This document shows positions 32,701 through 44,604 of a stretch of 64,000 nt of DNA, one piece after another. The stretch spans positions 5,538,954-5,602,953 of the forward strand of contig CM021316.1 of assembly GCA_010645155.1 (NCBI GenBank), read 5' to 3'. Positions within the stretch are counted from its first letter, which is position 1. Each line of letters begins with the position of its first letter. Made by a program: the position numbers and the translations under genes. The notes beneath the pieces are model-generated. The model was not told where the DNA came from, did not search any database, and was given only the letters and a program-made list of their open reading frames with translations. Source of the DNA: Tigriopus japonicus (Eukaryota > Arthropoda > Copepoda > Harpacticoida > Harpacticidae).

Positions 32701-32802
32701 AGGCACCCCCGTGAGCGTCATTCGGGCTTCGCTCTCCCTAGGTGATGAAATTTGCATGAGGAAGACCACCCAAGAGATGATGCTAGCAAAGGACATGTCC
32801 AT
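29797..32802 (-). CDS. Kekkon-like LRR-Ig transmembrane receptor
   Basis: A 1001-residue type I membrane protein in one exon. Order: signal peptide (about 1-27); Cys-rich LRR N-cap CPKGCICKW...C (52-69); about seven leucine-rich repeats (84-235, e.g. LIELDLRHNGIKQLHQGTF and LEVLHLRDNHFRRLDKRVF); LRR C-cap NPWQCDCRLLDFWQWL (240-288); one Ig C2 domain (about 290-425; Cys311, Trp323, YTCV with Cys409); a membrane segment (about 438-466); a basic stop-transfer HRKHEHTRRRRE; and a 530-residue Ser/Asn/Gln-rich cytoplasmic tail. The tail ends DTVV, a class I PDZ-binding motif. This architecture is that of the arthropod Kekkon family, some members of which modulate EGFR or BMP signalling. Which Kekkon paralogue it is cannot be settled here. 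A possible insertion in the Ig domain (HRGQHSMENT...HTRGRHDSRKR) makes it longer than usual. Confidence 0.92.
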   Translation of the reverse strand: MDMSFASIISWVVFLMQISSPRESEARMTLTGVPGHVQGIAAATVEDWTHGCPKGCICKWISGKRTAECQNSAWDRVPTFELPDRIQVLQLANNPITTLPKQLFQDLGIINVQKMFLQNCNITEIHPDAFHGLEILIELDLRHNGIKQLHQGTFLGNKRIRKLWLSHNPLHTLSSFAFPSIPHLRILDLSHTRLSKLGRSTFMELEYLEVLHLRDNHFRRLDKRVFLPMQQLKSLTLERNPWQCDCRLLDFWQWLMKENLFSLPTACESPKKLEGTTWDKLSVGLLACPPEVMVPEPMVTVSTGSKVQLGCLVTENPGATMTWIRSGIEIANNSRHAEDGAQQKYVITTGLWDHKWFHRGQHSMENTIVSVIDGGEPQAHTRGRHDSRKRWFNLTIDNVHPSGSGSYTCVAQNSGGKAVGNVTVVYSETVATYLENSKISALLVVGTASGVLVFLCLSTFLVCLGVHRKHEHTRRRREQHLCLTASGPKSGSSLLAEMEDRPAEKEMNGSTSFCVERTKSFRLQKQRAIESFPDNEGVDDELGLELRPHKKLDPNDEMVSGRADAQHGMKSTNQIQPSPLLHSQGVTSKDLNSIDHEHLSLSVIPSVHPDSSSSFRHARDKLRENSGPSSSLIVKANSSASYSANSMLGSDADSGRGSMTAPSGSNLAQQPPSSSNQIGQKSKCGRDTLLSSASDSSSRGLNLTSQSVSSPTGHTTSPMDSTNSSCSTQSAFGHHQNILGSSSSTIIAKEQDQCSTTSGNTIRHASFPLNGCSMSVMDSMWRGGVGSSTHLFDESLGSMNCSGTATPNINGVVGFWSSANSPCNMRTLSKQSRRFQPNDLARHRHPAGNVIHADFTLPRGENLSSSRRLALNGPDFRATTLLSDRRLVPISGRDREIREISPTNHLGTPLHQHERKRNGNARASSPSSASVSMSPSAWQALSNEGSGVYSDEGLAMSGFNQKNRVTSSTNGGLDTELLVQEIETRRELLEALVKDKQDTVV

Positions 32803-34720
32803 GGTGAGAGGATATTAAGGAAACGGAGCTTGAAAGTGGCGTCTTTTATGGCGGATGATGCATCATCACTCGCATGGTGGCACCAATGTCATCGAGCTCC
32901 CCGTTCTTGCTCGACCACCTCTTTGCCCACGTCCGTCGGCGTCTCTCCAAGAAGCTTGCTTGTTCCAGTCGGAAACGTCCCAGCAAAACAAGAGCTTGTT
33001 CGTGGCGCTTGGGTTGACTGACTTTGCCACGAGCACGACTCCTGGATAAGCTGGTCTTGGCCTCGAGGCCAAAATGAGAAGCAAAGATCCTCAGTTTTTC
33101 TAGCGTGAGAAGTGGAGAAAAATGAGAAGAAACTCTCAAAAGCTCAATGCGAGTGGATGGAGATTTCTTTGCCAAGAAGTTCTCTTGCCTTGTTCCACGT
33201 CGAGTGGTGTCGTTGGAACATCACTCAAGCTGCCATGATGATGAGTAAGCTTTGATAGGGATGACATTGACTTGGAAGAAGGGAACGGGTACAGACCCAG
33301 TCACAAGAGCAACTCATCCCTTGGGCTAAATCCGAGATTTGGTTCAAGTCGCCTGCAGAAATTGTGATGGACTCCTCAGACCATCATGATTTGTAAACCC
33401 CTCGAATTCTGGAACAGACAAGAGAAACACGGTTTGGTTAGGAACAGCTAGCCAAGCACTAAAATCGAGGACGGCTCAAAGATTATACCACCCATGTAAA
33501 ATTGAATAAGTAGTGTGCGCCTTTTCGACGCCCTTGAAACAGCAATGTGTCAATTGTTTTTTACATAAGGGCAAACCTTACTCTGTAAGCTCGTAAATGT
33601 TTATTTCTGTCCTCGGTGAAACAATATTCTTTGTTCTCTAGACTCTTGTGACTTGTGACTGTTGACTGTTGTCTTGTGACTTCTTGTTAGTTAGAAGGAA
33701 TCTTAGCTAACCTAGATAGCCAACATACTTCAAGTACCTCGATGTTTCTATCTATGTAGCTTTTGGCTCCTTTATATTGTTAAATATGCCAAGATCTGTT
33801 CACAGCATAACTTTTTTCTTTTACTGAAATACTGATTTAAGAGTATCATATTCTGTCTTGAAGTGGGTTAAAAATTCATCTGTTCTTAGTAATCGTACTA
33901 GCGTAAATTCCCGCTCAAATACGAAAAGGTTTGTGTACTATGTACTACGTACGTTCTACTACCTGAGTTCCGAAAAGGGACATGTAATTAATAGTTCTTG
34001 TGGCAAGGTTAATGGCCCAACCAGCCAAAAGTGAACAAGATTTTGTTTTTGCAATGAGAAGACAATTTGGTTTCTGACACTTCTCTTTGGGCAATCGATA
34101 AATTGTCCTGCACATTATATTTAACCTTTGTTCCGTTTCATTTCAAAGTGCCTTACAACCTCTGTTTATTATATACTCTTTTTATAAAATTTATTGACTT
34201 AATATCCTTCTGGCATCTTTGTTTCACAAAACCTCCGAATCTTGGATGTGATTTCAAATTGTACATCCAAAAACACACTTTTTCGGCATTTAATTACCAA
34301 AAAGAACCAACAAACCAAGTACAGTAGAGCCAAGGAAATGTTGGTAAAATGCAAACGGTTTAGTATGAAGCACTGTACACTGTTCACCACTGCTAATGCT
34401 TTCAGAGGAAAGCTAGCATGACGTTCCTAATTGAAATTTAAATAGGAACTCTGGTCTACCACATTATGATAAAGCATTTTTGGTGTTCAAGCCCACCAGA
34501 GAGCGTCCATTGGCTGATGACACTAATATATTTTTTGGAGTACATGAGAAAGTTCGCGCCAAGTTATCATTTGCACGAGCCGGTCGAACACTTATGAGCC
34601 AAATCCAATTTTAGGAGTGAAAACCAAAGACAAATGGTGGCCTTTACAATACAACCTCCGCTTTTTAGTCCAGTGAGGTTTATTTCTTTTTTGTGATGTC
34701 GTAATTCTTTTATTATTCAG
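32803..34720. other. Upstream of kekkon-like gene, no gene seen
   Basis: Should include the kekkon-like 5' UTR and promoter. Short ORFs opposite the start are shadows. The rest is AT-rich without recognised exons. Confidence 0.5.
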
Positions 34721-34851
34721 GTGGCACAAAAGGCCCTTTCAGCAAGTTTCGGAGCCAAGATTATTACAAAAGAGTCCGGGATCGGACTGTGCAGACCTTC
34801 TCAGAAACTGGCATGGCCGTCTTCTTTCGTCTTGGACAGGATCTTATATAA
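34721..34851 (+). other. Candidate terminal exon, unknown gene
   Basis: A good acceptor (TTCTTTTATTATTCAG) precedes 43 open codons with coding-like third positions (GGTKGPFSKFRSQDYYKRV...FFRLGQDLI) and a TAA. No partner exon or family was found, so this is speculative. Confidence 0.22.
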
Positions 34852-37800
34852 CAACAGGGTTGACATACGCAAAGCTTTCAAGCGAAAGAAGCCAAATTAG
34901 TTCTTCTACAGTTCATTTCTCAGTAGTCTAGAGACCAGCTTCTGTTGGCAATTTGCAACGGTCTGTCTGCACCTTGAAACCTTGAAAAGTACCGCTGGCC
35001 GACCTCGGAATTGTCAAAATCTGTTGCTAATGTGAGGGAATTACATGGAAATGAGAGGAGCAGAAAAATATGCTGAAGATTAAGCTTCGTGCTTTTGTTC
35101 TCAATCCGTCTGGGTCAGAATTACTTCTACCATTGATTCAACTCATGATCAATATTCAAAAAACTGCATTGGGGAGGGCCCTTTTCTTTTACCGAAATGC
35201 AGAACGAAGTGAACTGGGGATGAAGAGTATTGACAGCCACTATTCAGCTCCAAATCAGATCATGATTCAGCATCGATATTTTGGAATTGCACGCGAGTAC
35301 TCGGCAAGGATATTCGCTAGATACGTTTGGTCTAGGTATTAGACACAAAGAAAGTACAAGAGCATCTCGAGACTTGAATTGTTGCAATCTGTCATTTGGA
35401 ACTTTGAGATACAAAGGGTCTTTCTTGGCTTTGGATGACCAGACGTGAATCAGAGCAAGACGGGATTCATCTGTACTTATCAAAGGAGATATGAGGAAAA
35501 AGGAAGAACCAAATGACCTCCCTCGATTGTCGATATTGTTACGTCCCAAGTCCCGATCCGTTGCATTTGCACCAGAAATCCTCCATTGATCCAAGGGGCT
35601 TACTTGATGTGTGCACATTCACGTACACACACGCGGCCAAAACTAGGAAACCTCCTTTGAGATCAGGGAAAAAAGCATCACACAGCCACACATGGAACCA
35701 ATTGGAACACTTTAGAAATGCTTCTGGATGCCGACGTGTTCTGGTCTTGGAACATAAAACAGAAATATTACTCCCGAGTCCAGGGTTTTACTTGAAAACG
35801 CCCACGAGGATGAGGCCGGGTCTTTTTTTGCCCAAACAGCAAATGAAGATAAAGATCGGAGGAAAGAAGTAAAACAGGGAATGGTCCGTGAGGAAAATCC
35901 CGGACACAGATATGAACCTCTGTCCAGCGGACCTTCAGTATGCACGTTCAAGTTCCATGGATTTCCACCCCACTCTCTCTTTCTCTCTCATACTCTCACT
36001 GGCATGCAATCAGTTGTACCAAACGTTAAGTACATTTAGACACACATACTCTCACATAGGCCCACACGTAGAGATGCGAGAGGTCCCTAGGGAAAACAAT
36101 AAAAAGACAATCATCAGATCGAGGTCCAAGGGCCAAGCACGAAAGGCTTCAACCGTAAAAAAAACCCAAAGGGCAGGGGCAAAGTTGGAAAAAATGCACC
36201 AAAGTTTTTAAGTCTCATTGCCAGACAAAGTTGAAGGTCAGGTACAAAGAACTCAACGATTTCCGCATTTTCAAACTCAAACAATGGAACCTTTCAACGT
36301 CTTCGTTGACGAACATGTTAATAGGATTAGTCAAGAGAGGGAAACCTTTAATAAGAGTTTGACTTTATTACTGATCAGGTTTGATGGGGTTCAAAATAAC
36401 TTCGTGCTCGATTATTTTACAAGTGATCGCTGATTCTTGTTCACATTTAAGTGAGAATGTTAGATGTTGCCAAGTTTCACAAATAGACTAGAAGTCAATA
36501 TCGTTTCTGTGAATAAAAAGGGAGGATGACAAAAGTTGGTTAAAAATAAAAATGGCAAATTGTGCAAAATTCCATTGCAGAAATATTGTACCTTAAGAGT
36601 TATTCACTGTTGTACCAATTGGTTTTATTCTTTGTGATACTGTAGGAACCTTTACGGCTAGTCAAATTGGTATATTCTTTCGATGTAAAGTGTACTCCTT
36701 ATAGGATTCTCTTGAGAGCTTTTATTTCGCTTTATTGGCGAAAAAGTGGGCCATCCTGTTCGACTTCCTTTGACACCAAGTCAGTTAAAACAAAACTGTT
36801 GGTAGTTAACATAAAGACTTCTTGCAAAAAAAAAAGATGAAATAAGAATTTGCTGAGTTTAGTTGCCACACGATTGCCAGACAATTGTGAAAACTTTTCT
36901 TCCAATTTGCACTGCATTCTTTAGTTGCTTTTATTTCATTTTGTTTGTTGTGAGTGGTGATCAGTTTTGCTTATCTTTAAAATCCTTTCAGACTCGCATC
37001 ATTAAATATAGCTAAACACAATTTCGAAAGAGAAAACTTCTTGAGAAGCAAACAGAGTGTTAAACCCAAGAAAAATGATTTCTCGACTCTATTGTTCTTA
37101 GCATTTACTAGTTTCACGAGACGGTAGGTAGGTGTATTGGAGAGCCACTGCAGAGATCACGACGTACTTCTATTCTCAGAACCTCCTTACACTACTTCCG
37201 AGGTGGGATGTGGGAGAGGATTCCAGGGAAAAAGAACCCAACACTAAAACTACTGCATTCATAAAGTTCAGAAACCATTCTTTCCTTCTTATCGGACGCA
37301 AAAGCCATATAGCTGACTAGAACTAAGGAACGACCTAGTCGAGAAACCTATCCATGGGCAAAGTTGGCACCCGAAGGGCTAAATTGGAGCAAGCTTGTAT
37401 GTTCTCCAGTTATTGAAGCCAGATTCAGGAGCGTTTATTTCAGCAATATATGTAATACATTGGATACAAACACACTGAACAGCATTATTCCGGAGAAAGA
37501 AACTGACGAGACCTAGTTTTGGCCAAGGTTCCAAAGAGTTAAAGAAGAAGTACATGTGAGAAGAGGATGAAGACTCCAAACATTTCCAAGTTTACTGTGT
37601 AAGCCTTTCCTTCATAGAAACGATGTGTTGTTGTCTGACTTAGCCCGGGTTAGTTTACCACTGCTGCCATTGTCACTACTTCTTCTAGTGGGTGCGGCTG
37701 GCACATTCGTAACTTCAAATAGCCAAAGCTAAGGGTTGGACTCCTTCTTTGGAACAAGTTGGAGCAAGCTTTAGTACCGGGTGCCGTTATGGAAGCCACC

Positions 37801-40800
37801 GAATGCTGCCCCTCCAAACGTCGTTGAGGGCGCCGAGATGTGTTCTCGAGACGAAGTACATTGCATGCTTCGCCCGTTCGTTTGTGATGCCCGTCAATGG
37901 GAAAAGGGATAAGGCAAGAGGCTTTAAACCCCTACGAGCGATGATTGAGTATCCTCTCTTGAGAGATATGCGAGTCCCTCGGCTGTAAAGTGTATTATGG
38001 CTCCCGTCTTTCGTCTTGGCACCCGTCTTTTTTTCAAATGCGAGTTTGACGTGCCTCCCGCCTATTGAGCTTCTCAGACAATGTTATCTGACACGTGGCC
38101 CATTTTGAGGGAAAATGGTCAAGCCTCTCATGAGCACGGTGCTTGGTAAGAGTCTTCAACAAGTTACAACCATTCATAATGGGCAATCCAAAAATCTGGT
38201 CAGCTTTTTGTGGTCATTGGATCAAAAGGCAATGTTTTACCGACCCCCAATCCATCATTCACGCCTGAATGGTCTCGTTTTAACTTGAACTCGAAATGCT
38301 GTGTAGAGGCGAAGTGAATGCACTTTCCGATGCATTCCGACCTTTAGGGGAGAGAAAGGGGGGACTTTGAACAAGACAGTTCAAGGGCCTGCTTCACTGG
38401 TCCTGAGAGCATCCGGTTCCTTTTTTTGGTCGGTTTGACTTCAAATCCTTTTCACTTCCGATGTTTGGTTTGCACTAGTTCTTACGTGTTGGATGGTCGA
38501 CGAAGTGAAAGGCTTCTTGCATTCATTTCTATTTCCCTTCACCTTGCTCCTCTTCCTCGGTAGTGGTCCCTGTCGTCTCCGCCCGACTCGTTCCTTCAAA
38601 ATGGGATTTCAATCCGAGAGCTGATTTTGTTCCCAAGAAATACGAAGGAGCTCATTTGATGAGGGGCCGAGATACCAACTCACGGCTCTTTCCGCTCCTA
38701 CTACCGAACCAACTGACTGTCTCCATAAGGCTTCTTTGAACTAGTTCCACCAAGAAACATGAAGCCCAAGATGAGAGTGTGTCTGTGAACATTATTCATT
38801 GCAAACAGCTTGCAGGACGGACCAAACTCGGGCCACAGATCCGCATAACCTTGGCACTTGATGCATATTGAGGCGAGAAAAAAAGACAGAAAGAAAGAGG
38901 GCAAAAGAACGGTTGCAAATATGAGCCAATATGACTTGGTCTTATGCTAGGGAAACCTGAACAGGACCTAATATTCGAATTTGAAAACTTTTCGTTATCA
39001 AACACCAGAAGTAACAAAAATCCACAAGGGTTCATTCAAATTCCAAGATTGAAATTCGTATTCACATTGAACATTCATTCACGAGGACCTACGAGAATGA
39101 AGTTACTTCACCTTTATTGGATATAACCGGATGTAGTGGAATGAGCGCCTTTAGTTGTGTCCAATGGGGTTCATAAAAGAATCTACCGATATTACTTTCC
39201 ACCTACATCATCGAGACAGAACATCGTCTGCCCATTTCCTGGCTCTTGCCGCTATTTTTCTCCGTAAGTCCTCTCAAGAGGCTAAGTATAATATGGCTCG
39301 AAATTTGGTTTGCGGCGATCCTCATTTTCGTCTCGTTGAAAGTGGAACTTACGACCATTGAGTGAAGGGCACAAGCGAGCAGATGATTTTGGGAACAGTT
39401 TTCTTATCCCAGATAGAATAGTCGCCCTGTCTGAGTAGTGTAAGCACAACTGCAAGTCAGCCAACCATCCTCGCTTACCGTTTCCAAAAACGACGCCTAA
39501 GATTGTGGGGGCAGCTCCTGGATCTTGAGCCAGTCTCAGGAAATGGGGTAAGAAACCCTGACTAACTTGATGGTAATGCTTTGCCAGTTACTCATGACAA
39601 CCGAATTTTTAATCAAGTTGATGGCTTTAGGAAAGAATGTGAACAACCAATTCGGTTGGAGGCTTGCCAGTCCAAAGTAAATGAGAAATTGCTCACCACA
39701 AGCAAGCGAGTTTTGTGACCTTTGAGGAGTGAACTTGTAGAAGGACCGTTTGTATTTATGATCCCCATATTGCTGACAACTCGCCACTTTCGTCTCCCCC
39801 TTGTTGTAGCAACATTTCTTCATTATACTCCTGACAACGTATAATTATTTATGAACGAGGACTAGAACGTATATAGGTGTAAGAGTGTATGAATTGTTCT
39901 AACCATGGGACCTTTTCGAGGCTTTATTCAAAAGAAATGTAGAGAGTAAGCTCAAGTACCAAGTATTCTTCGAGTATGCGAAACATAGGAAGTTCCTCGC
40001 TCCATGACCAAAGAATGTACAGTACGTAGAACTAACAAGCAAACTGGTCTATGCTAGAAACCCACTTAATCTCACATTTTATTGCCTTGAAACATCCCAC
40101 AAGAGTTTCACATTAAACGAAGGTGCGCTTTCGAGGCTTTCAATGCACTTTTCTGCTCAATTTCCATTTTAACTTCCTCCCTTCTTTGCTTCCTTTCCTC
40201 CGTTCTCCTCTTCTTTCCTTCGTTTCCAACTGCGGTCCCAACAAACACTTTACTTGCGAAGATTTTTTTGCAGTATTATGTTCTCTTTGGGAACTTCAGA
40301 AAGAGCCCGTGTGGTCCGTCCTTCGTCATCCTCGCATTTGTGACCATAATGGCACAACTCGCATTGCTTTTCGGCTATGGCCCAACACCAACCATCTTGC
40401 TCTTGATGTAGTGAAGGGTGATGGTGGTGTGGTGGTTGTTCGTAGTGGTAGTACACCACTTTGAAGTAGGCCATTCTACTGCTGCAAAGATACAAGCTGG
40501 ACTGGCCCTTCTTTTTGGTCGTTGGTCCTCAACTAATACTTAGAGTTCCAATTGCTTCATGCTTGTTGCTCCTCGTTGTCTTTCATTCTTCTCCTTGGAT
40601 TTCTTGAGTCCTCTTTCCTAATTCCAGATCTGGAGGGAAAGCGAGAAATGGAAGAACAACGTATGACAGTAGTGTAGATGTACACGGATGTACCACTACA
40701 GCACTTGCCGTACAAAGTCCGTCCGTCGTTTCTCTGTCTCTTTCTCTTTCTCTTGAGAGTGAATGTGCGGGTGTCTTTTTAGCACTGAGCAATTAAGTGA

Positions 40801-43800
40801 GAGGCACAAGTTGCTTTTAATTGCCTCGACAGCTTGCTGGCTGGAGGGGCAAGTGAACTGTGCCAAATCATGGGACAAAACCAAGGGGCCATTTAGTCAC
40901 GGAGAATCATCCACTGAGCCAGGCGCATGAACAGTATATACATTGCCCAACATTCATTTAGAACTGGCATCGTGGTAAATGTGCTTGGGTCTGGCTCAAA
41001 CCCGAAACGATGAACAAAGTCTTGTTGTGTTTGTAGGGTGTGCCTGTCCCAGATATCCCCGCAATCTTTTTGGCCCTGTCACTGGAGAAGATAATCGTTT
41101 CAGTATAACATTTGGGGTCGTTCTAATATTTGTCTTTTTCGAAGCACAGGATCCAATTTCAGGACACAGGAGCGGTTCTGAAAGTTTTGAAATCAAAGCC
41201 AGAGAGACCGGCAAGCTGAATGAGAAAAAAAAAACTTGGCCAAAAGATCTGAAACAACAAACTCTAACAGGAGACACACTGAACCAACTAACGGTCATAT
41301 AACTACAACCAGAAGAACCTACGGCTATTTGCAGCAGAGTCCTACATTGGAAGAAGATTCAGTTCATCTATCATGAGTTGAAGTTGGGGAAGTTATGGCA
41401 ATACAAAACTTTCTTTTTGTCTCAAAAGAACGACAAAGCAATTTTAGAGCTGAGTCCAAATAGAAATCCACATACCAAGCAAACGTGAACGAGTGAACGT
41501 TTTAGTATTTCTCCCTACGCTCCAATATATGTTGATTTTATGTATTGTCAGGATTAGATTCACCCATTTTGTAGAAATCAAACCGTGAATAGGAGTTCAC
41601 GTTAAGATAAATTTGCTTCAAGAAGGCAGACTTTTCGTGAACTTGTTGCTAGATTTATTTGGTCAATTACGAAATCTTTTTTGAATCAATGAGAGATGGT
41701 TATAGGGCAATCAATACAGCCGCGACCGAGTTCATGGATAAGCCCAGGTTTTCCCCCTCACCTCATCATCTGTCTAGGGATATCTGGCTCAAATGGTTAC
41801 TCCTTTTAGTCAGAATGGGCCCCATATATGCAGTTGTATAAGAAAACCTGGATCGACATGAATCATTGTACATATTTATCCAATGGCTTCTTGCAATAAA
41901 GATTATTTTGATTGATATTTTCGAAGAGCAATGGTGTACCCGACTACGACAATTATAGACTCGCCTAAGCAAAGTCTCAAACTCATTGTCATCATCAACC
42001 TGAAAGGGACATATTGTCACATTAAAATCATGTAAAAGACATATCGTGAGCAGTCCTCTTCGAAATTTACATTAATATTAATAATAATTGTCCAATGTAT
42101 TCGCGCGGTTTCTGTATTATAAACATCGAAAGTTGTTAAGTGTCAATTACAGTCAAATTGGCGATTACAAATGCAGTAATACTGATAATTCAACACAAAA
42201 GCAAATATGGTTTCCTTGAAGGTGATTGGCCTTAAAACAAGTTGATTATTCCCTTCTCTAGATTGAGACCTCTCAATGGTGTTGGGGCCTTTCGTTGAGG
42301 CAACTCTCAATAAAGGCTCAACTGGAACAACTTACTTTGAACGGGTCTGCTACGTAGCCCCATGACTCGTGTCGTCGACTTTTCGTCGTTGGTGGGATGA
42401 CTACTAAACTTGCCACCGTCAAAGGACACACGATACGTTTAACGACCATGACTTTCGAATGAGAATACCTCAACTGTGAAATAGACTCCACAAAACTTCA
42501 GAAGGCAAAATAAAAGACGTCTCGTAATGCAAAAACCGAACCCAGATTCGAATCCTTTGCATGTATGTTTGCACCTTTGGGAAATGAGTTGTTCCAATTG
42601 CATCAAGGCTTCACAAAAATAGAAATCGAACATTCGATGCGTTTTGCCTTCGTCAATTTAAAAAAATGGACCAAAAAAACGGCCACAAAGATCATCTCGT
42701 GTGCAGTAAAGGGTTGGCAGACATCTCTTTTATCGTTCATTTGGCTCCTCTGCAGTCATAATTAACCGAGTAATTGGCCATTTCAACGCAATTCGAACAC
42801 TTCCATTAATGGAATGCACTCTCCTTGGAGAGCCACACTCATCTAGAGATTAGTTTCTCAGAAGAAAAGACTGACTCGTGCCTTTCATGAAACGTGTGAT
42901 CCATTTTTGAGCCAACGGATGACAAATGTCCCAACTTCGAGGCTCAAGAGTCTTTTTTTTGGCACCACTTGGCAACTTTTTCAAAAGAAAGGACTCGTTG
43001 TTTTTGCTTGTGTCCAAAAAAATGCAATTGGAGAAAAGAGAAATCAACTCGTATGCTTTATATGAGGAGTAAGTAATTACGGTTAATTGGCATCTAAAAG
43101 TATCCAAGAATGATCCTACGTAGGCAACGAACTAAGTTATATTCTTCACCTCAAGCTAAATTAAAGTCATCTCCTTAATAGTGATAAATAGTCAATGAAC
43201 CAGTGTTAAACTTACAAAGTTTGAATTTAGATTTATTTAAGCGTTTCTTGGAACACTTAACTCGTTGCAAATCCCGATAAAAAAATCTCCAAGAATCAAA
43301 TGTGTTTGGAAGCTTTCAATGTCGAATTTAGTGTCCCACAATCCACTTTCCATCTCGACGGGACGATTCGACAATTGCACTCTATGTATGGGAAGAGAGA
43401 GTGGACGAAGTGGATGGAATTCAATTGAATCCCACGCTGTTCCTTCTTTTTTTTCCTTCTCTTTGGATCGGACCCTCTATCCTCCCATTCTATGTATAAG
43501 AAGAAGTTGTCATTGCTTGCATGAGATATATGGCCCCTGTGGTGAGTGTGGCAATTCTCAACGATTTGAGTGCAAATCCAGGAGATAAGGCTTAAATCAG
43601 ACTCTTTTCCTTGCCATGAATAGGCAAGGGCCAGAAGGAGCACAAAGAACATTCCAAATCCCGATGTCGTTCCATCCAACTAGCAAGTACGTAGCCTCGC
43701 ATCGCATTCATAATGGCCCCCAGCTTCGAGTGTGGGGTGGAATAGAATCAAATTGCCTTCTCAATGCTTAAATTGTGTTGTAGCTCGTGGAAATGGGGTA

Positions 43801-44503
43801 TTCGACAAGTCCATGTTCAGATTAGTCTTTCGTGTCAATTGGAGGACCAAACAAGGGAACCTTCCCGGACTGGCGGCAATGAGATAGTTGAATGAAATAA
43901 CAAAGGTCGGTTGGTTGTCTAGTCATGTCATATCAATGCTCTTGGCAACATACCGCACTCCCCATTTTCCTTGAAAAAAAACATATTGGAGCCCGGAAGT
44001 TGGTTTGAACGTACTTTTGGGTGTGGTACGCTCTACTACTGTTGCGTTTGCAGAGGAAGAACTAGAAAATGCTGTAATTAATGAATAAAGTTTTGGAGGT
44101 TTCATCTGGCGCCTGAAAGAAGCCCCACTGTCGTCAGTGGGGAATATCTTGTCAAGTTCAGTTTTACCGGAAACTTTCCTAATGGAAATATATTTGCACA
44201 CTAAAGCAACAAAATAGCCCTGGACGCTTGACTGCATTTATCTTCTAATTGATTCGCGCTTTGGAAAGTTGTCGACACGAGAAGAATCTGCATTTCATTG
44301 GACCTGAAAAAGAGCCCTGGAGGCGAGCTTCCGATCATTTCAATTTGGGGACTCTTGCTGGCTATTGGCAATGAGGTCTTTGGAGGGTGGCCATGCATCC
44401 TCAAATGCGAGAACTTTGACTATTCGAGAATAAAGGAAAGGCTCAGACATTGTACAGAGTTGTGAGTAAGAAACCAGGAGATGCAATTCCATTGCAAACC
44501 TAC
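34852..44503. other. Gene desert
   Basis: Nearly 10 kb with no recognisable coding exon. One signal-peptide-like 43-codon ORF lies at 38493-38624 (+). The region could be introns or regulatory DNA of a gene with widely spaced exons. Confidence 0.45.
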
Positions 44504-44604
44504 CCCATTTAAGAACATTCTGGAATCCCATATTTGCAAGAAAGCCTTCCCACGCCGCCTTGTCATTAAGCAGGCGACACAACGAGCTCATTTCATTGGC
44601 TATC
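44504..44604 (-). other. Candidate internal exon, unknown gene
   Basis: A 101-bp open stretch on the minus strand between an acceptor (TTTATTTGACAG) and a near-perfect donor (GTAGGT). It encodes RIANEMSSLCRLLNDKAAWE and FLANMGFQNVLKW. The splice sites and helical, Leu/Trp-rich peptide look real, but no family is recognised and no neighbouring exon is certain. Confidence 0.3.

Noticed and set aside
42538..42560. B-box-like GATTCGAATC on both strands
   Set aside because: Palindromic by chance; no A box or acceptor stem.
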